DNA from: Immersiella caudata
Lineage: Eukaryota > Ascomycota > Sordariomycetes > Sordariales > Lasiosphaeriaceae
DNA: 64,000 nucleotides
Direction: 5' to 3'
Assembly: GCA_030512335.1 (NCBI GenBank)
Contig: JAULSU010000004.1
Span: 2,170,001-2,234,000, forward strand
Below, piece after piece: positions 23,002 through 34,806 of the stretch. Under the pieces are notes generated by a model, which was not told where the DNA came from, did not search any database, and was given only the letters and a program-made list of their open reading frames with translations. Every line of letters starts with the position of its first letter. Positions within the stretch are counted from its first letter, which is position 1. Both the position numbers and the translations under genes were made by a program.

Positions 23002-25558
23002 AAAACCGCACCGGTGAGAGAGATTGCTGAGTCCTCGGAGAGCATCATTCGCAGTGGCGACTTGACCGACCCGACCAAATATCTTTATGTGGTGGATCGC
23101 GTTTGTTGGTCAGGTTACACAGAATCCTTCCCGTGCCGAGCCGAGAATGAATGACCTACCTAGGTTGGGCTATCGTTGCCTACTGATAACCAAGTCTCGG
23201 CAGGGCGAGCGTGCAGATTTTGATTAGCTCTACCAGACCTTGCCCTGCGCTGTCACGTTCCCCAAGCGCTGAAGACCTTTGCATATCAACCCACTTCGTC
23301 TCGGCAGTTGTTTAGCAGGCCGGAACGTGGCCCAAAACGTACACGTAATGCTACATGTAATTTCAGCTGCTCGGCCACTCCCAGGACATGACAGCTCAGA
23401 GGGCGGCAAGAGCCCCAAGTTTGGGGGTGCGGGGTGGGTCATCCAGTGTGATTTCACAGGCGCTTACTGGCGCTTTTGCTGCCCACAAAACCGGGATTCG
23501 GGGTCGGTCTTGCAGAAGGTATCGAATACTGCAACCTCGATCCCGGAAATGATACCTCGACGCGCACAGGCTAGTTTTGATGGCATCATTCATAGCCTCG
23601 TATCAGAGGCCAAGCAGGGCCCGCAGTGCTAGAAAGGGGTTGGTTTCCACGGAAGGATTCATGTTCCGCAGTGCAGGGATAGCCTGACACCTCTATCAAT
23701 CAGCGCCCGCTGAGGTGTCATTCTGCCAAGAGATGTCGCATTAGAGGACCTAGAACGAGTTCAAGAGACCTGGCCAAGAGGATGGCCTTGTGCAGGGTCA
23801 GTCAAAGCTTCTATTGTAGAACACTAGCATAACTGGATGTGATAACCTTGAAACAGCAGATTCTCAGTCTGTATGCTTCACGGATCTCACGACGCGGGAC
23901 TCGCAAGGTCAATGGCATTGCAAGATTTCGTCCCCCCGAGCGTGGTCCACCGAAGGGTCTTCACGTAACCCGAGCCCGTCAAGCGTAGAATAAGGTCCCT
24001 TTTAAGGAACCAGTGGTTGCCCGATTTTCTGTAGCAACACAAGCCACGCCTGTCCGTCCACCTGTTTTTGGGAGAATCTAGCTTCGTGGAAGCTTTTTAC
24101 CTTCTGATAACCGTGACTCGCCGGAACCGAACCCTTGGGGATTCGAGGGGCTTCTCTGTACCCAGCAAAGGGGGGCATCGACACCAGTTCAAAGCCCACA
24201 TAATCGAAAGAGACGTCATCATCGCCCAGGTCCATCTCCTCGATATGTCTCTCAAGAGGTTCGAGAGATTCGCCTTCAAGGGGGTGGTCAAATTTTCACT
24301 CCCATTGGTCAGAACGTGATGCATACCACCAGTGCAGGATTCCTACTCTCAAGTATGCTTGCAAACTACGCCACGCCCTGTACCGTGGCAATTACAGTGG
24401 CGGTGAGAACTGGAGATGTTGATCCAGCTGGGTGCTTATGTTATTGCGCCCGAGCTGACATTGATGAAAGCATGATGTATCTTTCGGGCGAAGACAAGCC
24501 CAATTGGAACCTGAAGGGGCAACGTGCAAACAAACTTGTTGTTTGTGTGAATTGGGACAACACATTGAATTCCTCATGCTTTGTTCTTCCAACATCGCCC
24601 AGGCAATTGAGAAAAGTCTTTGTTCTGGTCCATCAACTTGACCTGATCACGTAAACCCGTGCCTTCAATCATGATGCTTCGCTCGCTGGTGGGGAAAGAA
24701 GAAAAAAGGCCCTGACCAGAGCCTCGGCGGTATGATTGCCAAATCGGCGAAAGTGAGTCTCGTACCCCAGATCCACCGCGACATTTCTTGGGCGTAGCAT
24801 TGAGAGCGCTTACCTCTGCAATCAACCGCAAGGAATCAGGGCTTATTTTTTTCAATCTCAATATCTTAGCCTCAACCATGCCCAAGACCGCGGAATACGT
24901 GCCGTACCTTGGCGACCGGATACCAGCGTCCTGGCAGCCAGGCACCCGCGCCCTTTTGTCAACGCATGGAGAAACTCATCCGACCTCGTTGGTTCTCCAC
25001 AACAAAAAAAGACAAAACCTTTCTGTAGACGAACCAGACGGGGAGAGGATCGCGATGTCCGCAAGGAAAGCTGATGGCAGCGCAGCTGATGTCATGCAGC
25101 TGCCATATACAATCCAGCCAGTAAAAATCCCGCCAAAGATCGGACAATAAACCTCCCCAGGCAAACCGCAAGCGTCACCCCTGCCTGCGTTCCTCGACTG
25201 CCGGTATCCGTCGGATATTGCCGAGACCTGGGATGCGGGGCAGAGACGCGCCTGAAGTTGACAACTCCACAAATCCAGGCTTGCGATGGGCGAACCTTGG
25301 CGGGTAAATTCACCGCTTCGATCGCACCTTCTTCGATTGCAATTTCCAAGACCATTTTCGAGATTGATCCCCCTCGCCCGCGGACGCCACTTCTCTGCAA
25401 CTCGCCTTGATACCCGAAAGCAGCATAACGTCAACGGCCCCGACGACATGGAATCTGGGGAATATAAGGATATCCCGCTCTTTCTGCGATCCCGAAACCT
25501 GGGGAACATGGCGCCGCCGAACCCAGGTTAACCACCCTTCCCCCTTCCGTCACCCACG
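23002..25558. other. 2.6-kb divergent intergenic region
   Basis: Lies between the GMC oxidoreductase (-) and the solute-binding-like gene (+). ORFs under 180 codons overlap on both strands without domain features. Nothing else supported. Confidence 0.4.
25463..25469 (+). promoter_or_regulatory. TATA-like element
   Basis: TATAAGG, 90 nt upstream of the ATG at 25559. Confidence 0.35.
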
Positions 25559-26503
25559 ATGCACCCCATCCGCACCCTCGGCCTCCTGGCCGCCCTCCTT
25601 CCCCCGCAGGCCGCAGCCATCAAGGTCGCCTGCAACGAAGCCTGGATCGAACACACCCCGTTCGCCTACGCACACAAGAACAAAATCTACAAGGACGAAG
25701 CCTCCATCGTCTCGGGCGGCGTAGCCTCCCTCTCCGGCGATGTCGAACTCGGCGGCAACGCCGAAACCCAAGGCCTCAAGCAATACGCCTCCCACAAAAA
25801 CTACCGCCTCATCTACATTGTCGTCGAGGCCACCTACCGCCTCGTCGCCAACAAAGCCGCAGGCATCAAGACTCTCGCCGACCTCAAGGGCAAAAAAGTC
25901 GGCACCTTTCAGGGCTCCTCCGCCCAAGTCTTCGTCGACACCCTGATCGGCAGCGCCGGCGTCGACCGCAACGAGTTCACCACCGTCTCGGGGAGCATGT
26001 GCATGCGCGCACCCTGCGCGGCGAATACCTTCCCGCAGCGTCTCAAGAACCGCGATATCGACGCCTTTGGGTGCTGGGAGACGGCGGTGGAACTAGGCAT
26101 CGAAGCCGCGGGGGAAGAGAACGTGGTGGTCTTTAAGAATGCGACGCTGTACCGCGAAATATACAGCTTGTATGCCACGACGGAGAACCTGAAGAATCCG
26201 AGCATGCGCAAGAAGATTGTGCAGTATGTCAAGGCGCTGAATCAGACGCTGGAAGTGTTTAAAAACAGTCCCGAGACGGTGTATCCGTTTGTGGCGAAGG
26301 AGATTGGGGTGGATGTGCCAGTGCTGAGGAAGGTCTGGCCCGAGCATAAGTGGGGGCCGGGGGATATGGGGGAGGATCTGATTGACTTTTTGGAGAGGGA
26401 GGAGCAGTACTTGTCAAAGGTGGATAAGAGGAAGGCGGCGACGAGGGCGGAGTTGAAGAAGTTTGTGGATACGAGTGTGTATGAGGATGCGATGAAGTTG
26501 TGA
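25559..26503 (+). CDS. Secreted solute-binding-protein-like protein (NMT1/THI5-SsuA fold)
   Basis: Single exon, 314 aa. Residues 1-20 form a signal peptide ending QAAA. The mature part begins IKVACNEAWIEHTPFAYA and has an NMT1/THI5-like periplasmic-binding layout: a GNAETQGLKQYA lobe, then KTLADLKGKKVGTFQGSSAQ, the classic 'dLKGKkvg' turn of SsuA/TauA/NMT1 proteins, then a C-terminal helical tail with EEQYLSKV. No membrane segment or ABC transporter lies nearby. In bacteria such proteins feed ABC importers; in fungi the cytosolic Thi5 makes a thiamine precursor. A secreted fungal form is of unknown role, perhaps scavenging or sensing a small ligand. The lack of introns and the bacterial-type fold leave horizontal transfer possible. 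Coding-strand skew flips from C-rich to G-rich near 26060. Confidence 0.75.
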   Translation: MHPIRTLGLLAALLPPQAAAIKVACNEAWIEHTPFAYAHKNKIYKDEASIVSGGVASLSGDVELGGNAETQGLKQYASHKNYRLIYIVVEATYRLVANKAAGIKTLADLKGKKVGTFQGSSAQVFVDTLIGSAGVDRNEFTTVSGSMCMRAPCAANTFPQRLKNRDIDAFGCWETAVELGIEAAGEENVVVFKNATLYREIYSLYATTENLKNPSMRKKIVQYVKALNQTLEVFKNSPETVYPFVAKEIGVDVPVLRKVWPEHKWGPGDMGEDLIDFLEREEQYLSKVDKRKAATRAELKKFVDTSVYEDAMKL

Positions 26504-26654
26504 GATTTGGAGGGACGGACGGGGAGGGTTGCAGGGGCACATGGTGGTAATGACACATAATTGGACAATGTTTTCTTCGACATTGCTCGAATTACATCAT
26601 GATGCATGCTGATTACACTCCGTTGACTTTTCCCTTTCCTCCTCATGCAATTAA

Positions 26655-27316
26655 CTAGCACCGCGCGGTCTGGATGTTGTAGACAGTCGTGCACCCGATC
26701 TTCTGGCAGGAATCGGAGCGGTCGCAAGGGAAGCTGACGACGGCGGTGGGGAGGGCACCGCTGCAGCCGCACGGCCGGGTCAGGGCCTGGGTGGTGGTGC
26801 ACTGCGGAACCAGGCATGATCGGCAGGCGGTAGCAGTCTGGGTGATGGTCGGGCACGCAGCTCCGGCGTTCTCGCACCGCGTCACGGTGGACTCGCGCAC
26901 GAGCGTTTGCGTGACGGTAGCGGTGCTGACCCTTGTCGTCGTGACGGTGGTGGTGCGGCTGATGGTGTTATAGATGATGGTGGTGGTGGTGACGGGAGGG
27001 AGGGTGGCGGTAACGGTGCGGGTGACGGTCTGGGGTGGTATTGTCGTCGTCGCCAACCTGGTCGTTGTGATCTCCCGGATGTAGCTCTCCGTCTTTGTTT
27101 GCGTCTTTGTGATCGTGTCAAACTCGTACTCCGTCACGGTGATGGGTGCGCCGCCGCCTCCTCCGCGCTGCGTGGACGGTTGCAGTGTGACCTGACCGAG
27201 CACGCCGCTGTTGGAGAGAAATAATTGTTAGTGCGACCGAACCCCTATCTTTCGGGAAAAGGGGGGGGCAATTACCTCGCCATGGCGCCCACGAGAAGGG
27301 TGATTGAAGCTAGCAT
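26655..27316 (-). CDS. Thr/Cys-rich small secreted protein
   Basis: Exons 27316-27276 and 27207-26655 (198 codons, 197 aa) with a 68-nt GTAATT..CAACAG intron. Exon 1 supplies a hydrophobic signal (MLASITLLVGAMA). After a Gly-rich turn, residues ~30-115 are a Thr/Val/Ile-rich mucin-like stretch with many TTT and TVT runs, likely O-glycosylated. The last ~75 residues hold ten Cys (for example RCENAGAAC, CRSC, RPCGCSG, FPCDRSDSC, GCTTVY) and end in Cys, with no GPI signal. Fits a cell-wall-associated or effector-like secreted protein; no family recognised. Confidence 0.7.
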
Positions 27317-28261
27317 CTTTGGCGAATTGGACGAATTACAAGAGCAAAACTTTTGCAATTGATTGACCGAGGCGAGCTGCGTGCAGATGGAGAATGCGCG
27401 GTCGAGATTATCGTGTCACGGCCAATGTTTACGTCGGCGGACACGGCCTGGAATATTTATCTCTGCGCTGGGCCCCGCGAGGCAGACTGCGCCGTACGGT
27501 GACGATGCATCTTGGCGCGCGAGGTTGCATGCCCTGGATATTGCGGTTTATATCGCGGAGAATCCTTTTTGAGGGGAAGACCAGAGTCGAGGGCTGCTTT
27601 TCTGTCCTGGTTCCTGGGAGAAATCGGTCTCGCTCCGTCTTCACCGCGCAAGCCCCTGGGCCGTACCCAGAGCTCCAGATCTACCTAGGTATCCCGGCGA
27701 ATGGGAGCCCGGCGTGTTAAAGTGCCTTGTATAATGCCGGCCAAATTTCGATGCGGGTCAGTCGTAAGTGGCGTGCCTTCTTCCGCCGCTAATGTAACCG
27801 TCTTCTCACGACAAACTGTGGCGGCTGAATTGAGTGGCTCTAGCTCTCAGGAAAATTTAATAAGTGACGCCTATAAATAACCACCAGGACCTGAAAAACA
27901 TTGCAATACAGGCCGTCGGAATGCGGCCCAAATCGCCACCATCTGAGATCTTCGTCTTGGCATCAACCTCAAATGGCCCTGAAGGCGAAGAGCCCGGTCA
28001 GTTGACCGCTCGCAACACCCTTTCTCATCTCTCGACACATGTCTCTCCTGCATCTCCGTTCAGCCCCTCCCGTCCCGCTCTGCCGAGTTCCGCAGTGCCA
28101 TCAGCGTAACCAAGCCAAAGGACCCTAAATGTAGCACCAAAAACGCCCGCCGCGCCACCAGGAAATGATATAATACTCGGCAGCACTATGTCCGTAAACC
28201 GGTTTCTATGTTCCAGACCATCAAGAGAAAGTAAAAGTCTTAATATCCAAGCTCGCCAACC
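27317..28261. other. Intergenic, no supported gene
   Basis: Promoter of the Thr/Cys-rich gene and 3' side of the rhodopsin-like gene. CCTATAAATAACC at about 27870 is TATA-like but points toward no gene. Confidence 0.4.
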
Positions 28262-29488
28262 TCAATATGCCTTCCCCAAGGACCCGGATCGCGAGTGGCC
28301 AGTCGACAGGCGGGTCTCGGTCGCCCAAGTCGAGCCAGTCATGGTGACGAGATCTCTCCGTGGCTTATTATAGTAGTAAACCCGCTTCGTCGAGCCGTAC
28401 GTGTCGACAGGCCTCCTCGACCGGCCACTGCGTCGGCTATGACTGTGCACACGTCGCCTCTTTGGTGAACCGAAGCTCTTGGCCAGCATTCTCAACATCG
28501 GCACGGATGCGGCCATGATGGTGACTGCTGCTTCTGCGTTGCCCCAGATAACAAGGGTCACGCCGTCATCTGCGCATATTGTTAGCCTCTATACTCTCGT
28601 CCTCACCGACGACGGGCCTCTTACGTGAAAAGTCTCGTCCTCCAAGCTCCGGCAGCGACGAGCATTTGATGAAGGCAGCAGCCGCGGCAAACACCCCCAT
28701 GCTCATGGCCAAGGCCACGCCAATCTTTTCTTTGGTTTCCATCTGAAGCCTCATAATGATCTGCCAGGGAATAATGGCAAACACCAGGTCCAGAATCCCC
28801 GAGTACGCCGACACGAAGATACCGTAGGTGATGACGACGTTGGGGCTCCAACACGATCCTCGCATAAACGGATGCCAGGCCTTCTCCACAGGCGTGCATC
28901 CAACCCAGAAGAACATTGCCGCCATGCCGAACAGCAAGTTCATGGAGACGATCGCGAACCAGACGAAGATCCGAGTTCTGCCGTGGATGCCATCCGATAT
29001 CAAGAGCATGGATATTGCAAAGGACGTTTTGCTCCATGACTGAGCGCAGATTGCAAAGGTGACGCTGATCTGGCCGATCAGGAATAGGTCGTTGAGGTTC
29101 CCGCGCGGAATGTTCCAAGAGTGCTTTCCATATCCCAGATTGATAGCCAAGTCTGTGGTGATGCCGCTTCCTAGCAACGCGAACTAGATCGTGTAAGCCC
29201 CTGATATCCACAATTGCATCCGCCTCTGGTCTCCCATCGACTTACCCAAGCCGCAATTGCAAAGTAGTCGTCCCAATGGAATCTTCCGTGCCGCTGGATC
29301 TTGCAGAATAGCCTCAGGAGGAGGAAGAGAAACGCCGCCGAAACCAGAATCCATATCGATATTCGCGTGATCGGTCCCAAGTCATCATCGGGCAATCTCC
29401 GTCCTCCATTGAATCCTCCGTTGAAACCTGTCGAGTTCCTGCCAGCGCCGCCCGTCATGTTTCGGTATGTCGAATTAAAGGTATCCAT
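28262..29488 (-). CDS. Seven-TM fungal rhodopsin-like integral membrane protein (Pth11-related, no CFEM)
   Basis: Exons 29488-29246, 29183-28625, 28569-28262 (370 codons, 369 aa), introns 62 and 55 nt. The N-terminus is short, Asn/Gly-rich and extracellular. Seven hydrophobic helices follow, with family landmarks WDDYFAIAAW after TM2, AQSWSKTSFAISML, FWVGCTPVEKAW, DLVFAIIPWQI and WGNAEAAVTIMAASVPMLRML before a basic C-terminal tail (RSGRSRRP). This layout is that of the fungal 'rhodopsin domain' proteins related to Pth11, thought to be membrane sensors; the cysteine-rich CFEM domain of Pth11 itself is absent. Ligand unknown. Confidence 0.85.
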
Positions 29489-30718
29489 CGTCTATCCCGA
29501 GAGCCCGTCTTCTAGACGGAAGAACACAAGAGTTGCGACCAGTAAAAAAAGATGAACTTGGTGATGTTGATGTTGGCTACCGCATCCTCGCGATGAATGT
29601 GTCGAATCAATCGAAAACAATGTTGAAGAAAACGGAAAGAATGGCCGACCAGGCTTTGCGGGACGGGAAGTGCGGCTCGCCCCAGAGAAAAGAGGACGCC
29701 CGGTCCATGATAGTGGCGGGAGCGGACGATGTTCGATCACGGTGTCAGACCCTGCGGATCTGCGCTATGCGCAATGCTGGGGGATGGCGATCCGGCAGGT
29801 TGATGAAACGCATGCAGGGCGCGATTGAGTGTTGCGACTTCAGACGCAACCAAAATGCCATAATTTCCGGGAAAACATTTGAGCGCTAATTGGCCGCTTG
29901 GTTCATCCCGTTGTCATCGGATGACAAACCTGGGCACTGGGAAGACATCAGTCGCGACTTCCCCAAAGCGTGATTGGTATCGCGTACGTTGCCCCGAATC
30001 GAAACTCCACCAAGGGTTCGGATCAGCGCAAAAGCGCTTCTCCGTTTTTCCCCAGAGATCGCAATAATCGTCATCCCATCAAGCCATTGGTAGCAACCCC
30101 GAACCAGATTCTTTCGACTCTGACCGAGTTCGCACAGATGTTCTTTTCCTGGCAGCCCCGATTCGACTTTTGGCTCGGCAAGTCACCACCCACAAAAAGT
30201 GTCGTCGATCACACGCGATTCCGAGCCCCCAACGACGAAGATCGTCCGTGCACTGTTCTGGAAAGCCCGAAATGTCACCTCGTCAACCTTGTTCAAGGAG
30301 AATTATAAGGAGAATTATCTGGCGCCTGAACGCCAAGTCGAGATATGTTTGGGCTTGCTTTTACACCTCTCGTCGCGCTTCCTGATGTTGCATCCCGCCA
30401 AGTCTGGGACAAAGAGTCCGGCTTTTTCGGGGCTGCCGCGGTAGGGCACGCCTTGCGGAATTGGACGGACCCGCCAGTTCGCCGGTCGCGATCGCGGCGG
30501 CGTGCAACGGCGCTGCGGATCGCCACGCTGTCATTCATCACCACATGGCCAGAAGTCATGACGCAACTTTCACAGCTAGTCTCAGCCACAATTCCACCGC
30601 AGAGTCCACCACCTTCATTTAGACGTCTTTGTTTTCCCATCAAATTCATGGCTCTTGCACCTCCCGGTTCATGCACATCGGCAGCCGGCTGATGCCTCGA
30701 CCACCGCTGCTCCCAACC
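29489..30718. other. Divergent promoter region
   Basis: Lies between the rhodopsin-like gene (-) and the FAD oxidoreductase (+). Short overlapping ORFs only. A tandem GAGAATTATAAG/GAGAATTAT duplication sits at about 30297-30320. Confidence 0.4.
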
Positions 30719-32513
30719 ATGGCTGGATCCGAGGCTGCAAGAAAGAAGGTGCTGGTAGTCGGGGCTGGCGCTGCAGGTAAAAGCCTCCGCCATATCGGGG
30801 GAAAGCAAGCTGACACTGTTAGGCATGTCCTGCGCGTACCACCTCGCTCAGCACCCCGACAAGTTTGACGTGACGCTCATCGAGGCCGCAAATTACTGCG
30901 GCGGCCAGGCATTCTCGATCCCCATCGACAAGCAGAAACATGGTGCCTCTTGGCTCAACCAAGGTGTTCAAGGGGGCTCTTATATCTTCCACCACACCAT
31001 GACCATGTTCGCCCGCCAGGGGTACGCCGCCAACCCGGTCGGACTGCAAGTTTCCTTTGGCAAAGGTGACCGTTTCTGGACCAACGTGTACCCAACAAAG
31101 CTTCTTGAGAGGCATCAAAGCGAGATTCGCCGGTTCGTTAGGATGCTGAGCATCATCCGGTGGTTTGAAGTCTTCTTTGCTCTCCTTCCCATCAATATCC
31201 TCATGAAGCTGTTTTGGTTCAGCCATGAGTTTGCCAATACGGTTGCCCTCCCCATGGTCGCGTTGTTCCTCGGCACGGGAAACTACACGCCCCAAGTTCC
31301 GAGTATCATTCTCGAGAGGCTGTGCACCAGCCCCACGTACGGCATGTGGTATCCCCCTGACAAGCAGAGTATTGCCAGCAACCTTCCGCCGATGGTTGTC
31401 TTTCCGAATTTCAGCCGCTTCTACGAAGACTGGCGGAAGGACCTCGTGAACAGGGGCGTCAATGTCCGTCTTTCTACCGAAGTGACCGAAATAGTTCGGC
31501 GTGACAAGAAAGGAGTCACTGTCAAGATCATCAAACGCACTCCCACCCCGGACGGCCACAACCCAAGCAGTGCATGGGCTCCTGAAGATCGTACCGTCAA
31601 CGCTGATGAGGACGCAAAAGAAACTACCGAACAGTATGACGAGATCGTTCTCTGCTGCTTGTAAGCCAACTCGTTCCCCTGTTCTTCTCATTGCCTGACC
31701 TTTATTAGAACCGACACCGCAAAACGGCTTCTTGGCAAAACATCCAGCTTCCGCGAGCGCCGCATCCTCGGCTCTGCCAAATTCAGCAACGACATCACAA
31801 TCACACACACAGATGCCGCCTACATGCGCTCCCACTACGAGAACTCCTTCAACTCTTCTCAAGCCGTAACGTCCCTCTCGGGTGTCGATCAGTCCGCCCG
31901 TGTCAACTCAGCCCGCGACAACTTCCGACCCATGTACTACATCAAGCCCTACGACGCCGACCTTACCAAGCTGGAGATGTGCTTCGACTGTACAAACTAC
32001 CAAGCCCAGTTCCCGCCTAACGTCCCCTTCGACGAACACGTTTTCCAGACCATCTTCCTCAACAAGGAACGGGATGGCCACCTCTGGACGGACGGGGAAA
32101 TCGACGAGAGCAAGATTGTCCGCAAGGACTGGTGGCATCAGCTGTGTCACTCTTGGACACATTATGCGTTTGTGGTGCCGTGGATGTGGATGCTGCAGGG
32201 TAGGAAGCACACGCGGTTTGCGAGCTCGTGGACGATGGTGAATGCGCATGAGGTGGCGGTGATGAGTGGCATAGCGGCGGCCGTGGATTTGGGGGCGAGA
32301 TACCCGGAGGATTTGGAGAGAGATAAATTTGCGTTGTTGTGCTTTAGATTGTATTATTTGTTGGTTTATGGGACGTGGTATAGGAGGATGGCGGCGAAGG
32401 AAGGGAGCGGGATCGACTGGGCAAGCGGAATCTACGGGAGCGTCTATCGAGGTCCGGGGGTGGTCGAGACGGAAAGGAAGATGTGGCAGGAAGAAAGGGT
32501 GGGGGAAATATAG
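30719..32513 (+). CDS. FAD-dependent amine-oxidase-type oxidoreductase
   Basis: Exons 30719-30776, 30823-31660, 31709-32513 (567 codons, 566 aa); introns 46 and 48 nt. The dinucleotide motif KKVLVVGAGAAGMSCAYHL (residues 9-27) is split by intron 1, and ANYCGGQAFS marks the end of the second strand. The C-terminal region has SWTMVNAHEVAVMSGIAAA, the FAD-contact segment of flavin amine oxidase/desaturase-like enzymes. A hydrophobic WFEVFFALLPINILMKLFWF stretch may contact membrane. The protein likely oxidises a small amine or lipid-like substrate; a precise reaction cannot be given. An in-frame ATG ten codons upstream is possible. Confidence 0.8.
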
Positions 32514-32573
32514 GGCGATGACTCTTTATCTGTTGGCGATTGTTGTGACGGACGGTTGCGTGGTGTCAGGCAG

Positions 32574-32611
32574 GAGTTGATGCCTCTGGCAAGAGTTGAT
32601 GCTTCTGGCAA
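32574..32611 (+). repeat. 19-bp direct repeat, two copies
   Basis: GAGTTGATGCCTCTGGCAA followed immediately by a copy with one difference (CTT for CCT), in the 3' flank of the FAD oxidoreductase. Confidence 0.7.
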
Positions 32612-32759
32612 GAGGTATCATTCATTGGCAATTCAGTCACCGCATCACCTGGGATCTGGAAGAACATCAGATCTGAAGGCCCGGTGTCAACGGCCGGTGT
32701 ATAGCGAGGTGGGATGAAAAAGCGGCATCATCAGGCCCCAACAATTTTCAGCCATTGCC

Positions 32760-34444
32760 ATGGACGGATCGCGTGATCCCGTCAAATGGGTAACCTCTCA
32801 ATCAGTGGGTCCTCCCCTCCCCTATGAAATGTCTTTCGAGTTGGAGAAGGGACGGTCCTCGCGACTCTTGGGAGATTGGCCTGGATCCAGAGACATATCC
32901 TTGCAAAGGGGCGCCTCTCCATTTTGCAGCAAGAAATGGCCAGCGCGAGGCTGTGGAGTGGCTGCTCGAGCACGGCGCATCAGTGGATGTCAGCTCCTTG
33001 CATTTGGCCGATCTCGCCGGGCCGAAGTCGATCGCTCACAACTCGGTCCCACCGCAACGGAAACCAGAGACGCTCAGTTGTCAGAAGAACCACTCGGCTA
33101 GTATCCTGCGCTTGTTGCCCTGTGGTATAACAATTACTCTATTCTGCGGCTGCTTGTTAGCAACGGCGCAGCTCTCGATCAAATGTTACGAAGGCTGGAA
33201 TTTGGGAGCCCTCACAGCCCTTCACGCAGCATCGCGGCTCGACTACGACCACATGATCGATTTCATTGTGCACCAGCCCGGGTGTGGCGACGCCAGTGCT
33301 ACGGGCGATAACAAAACGCCACTCTATCTCACCATGCAGAAACGGGGCAACGACCAAACCATTACCATGCTCGTCCACAGCGGTGCCCGAGTCAACATGA
33401 GATCGTGAGTTCATCCCGAGCCAGTATGGTTTGGACCACGCAGACCGCCGCCACTCAGTTTACGACGGCACCCCATCGGCACTTTGCGGTATCTGGCCCG
33501 CCCATACCCGAGAGAACCATCCGTTTTATTCTACCTTGGAGGACCGCGCCCATGACAATGTGCTCACGCTTTTGGCCATTGACGGATTTGACCGGGACGC
33601 TTCCCGGCACAACACACAAGTGGCTAAAGCCGTGATCCTGTACGTCAAGTGCGGACCTAATTACAACGACTACGAGCACACGCGGTTCCACGAGTATTCA
33701 GCACAACTGGATCCTTCGGACTCTAAGGAACTCAAGTTGCTGATTTCCAACGCCTGGCTCTCGAGTTTCTTCTGGATGACTGGAACATCAAAGTCGACGA
33801 GACGTATGATAGTTATGATAACACACTTCTCACGTTCTGCTTCTAGAATCACGACCCTGGATCTGTAATCGAAGTACTCATCACTCGGGGTGCCGATCCA
33901 AATCGCGAATACAGCAACAGCAGTGGGCGTACAGCGCTCCACATAGCAGCTAACTGGACCATTGGTGCGCCACGGAGATACGGAAAATTAGGGGAGAGTG
34001 GATTGAACCCCTTGGCCGCCAAATATGTTTCCGCAGTCGAACAGCTTCTGTATCACTCGTCGAAGCAACCCCACAAACTCCGCGTCAGGCTCGACGTCAA
34101 GAAGGGCAACGGCGACACTGCTTTTGATCTCCTTCACAAAGAAGCGAAGGACATTAAGAGAGGATGCAACGTCAACTTCCAGGCTGTACAGGGAACATAT
34201 AGGCCGACGCCATTCTTCGAATTGTGGAGGCAGGTTCGGTGCCTCGAAAATGCTATTCATTTTTGGAAGTTGCTGGCAAGGCTCGGTGGGTGTTACACCC
34301 TCATGTCATCGGAAGAGAGTAGTCTGGAGATTACAGAGGCGCTTGCCATGAGAAGAAGCTGGCTGCGTGGCTGCAGGAGATCAACGATTGAGAGCAGCCA
34401 CGGGTGGACAGGATCCGATAGTCAGGGCCTCTGTGAGGCCGGCT
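32760..34444 (+). pseudogene. Decayed ankyrin-repeat gene
   Basis: Ankyrin-like segments occur in order but in different frames: APLHFAARNGQREAVEWLLEHGASVD (in part), then VALWYNNYSILRLLVSNGAALD after a possible intron 32988-33101, then LTALHAASRLDYDHMIDFIV and TPLYLTMQKRG, then ALEFLLDDWNIKVDE, then SVIEVLITRGADPN and GRTALHIAANW, with an open tail to 34444. Joining them needs a one-base shift near 33182, another near 33405, another between about 33640 and 33740, and passage of a TAG at 33853-33855. Some could be introns, but no consistent set of splice sites restores all. No non-ankyrin domain seen. Confidence 0.6.
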
Positions 34445-34806
34445 AAGACTTCATTCGCACCCCAATGGCATTCATGAGATCCCAAAACGTATGGATGACT
34501 TTTTAGAGAGACTGTCAGATTCCCACGGGGGAGCGTTGTCACGGTTCGGGTCCGAGAGGTGGTGCAACCAATGAAAATCGCCATCACGGCACGCAAAGAC
34601 GCAATACACAACGCCATCCTTATCTCCGAAGCAGTACAACAAGCTTTTGTACACATATGGCATATAAAGCGGCATACTTTCTGGTACTCTGATCTCCAAG
34701 CACTTCCTCCCTTTCTCAACTCCTATGCCAACCCCTATTTCCAGAAGCCTCCACCCCGCCCAACCACAACGCAAAACACCCTCATTTGACACCTAGGAAA
34801 TCCACC
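34445..34806. other. Promoter region of the SDR gene
   Basis: No gene supported. Lies between the broken ankyrin gene and the SDR on the same strand. Confidence 0.4.

Noticed and set aside
21214..23154. 646-codon + strand ORF opposite the GMC oxidoreductase
   Set aside because: Shadow of the GC-rich codon pattern: Gly/Glu/Val/Ala-rich with no domain, while the opposite strand has unmistakable GMC motifs.
30819..31862. 347-codon - strand ORF opposite the FAD oxidoreductase
   Set aside because: Antisense shadow without domain features; crosses a good intron of the + strand gene.
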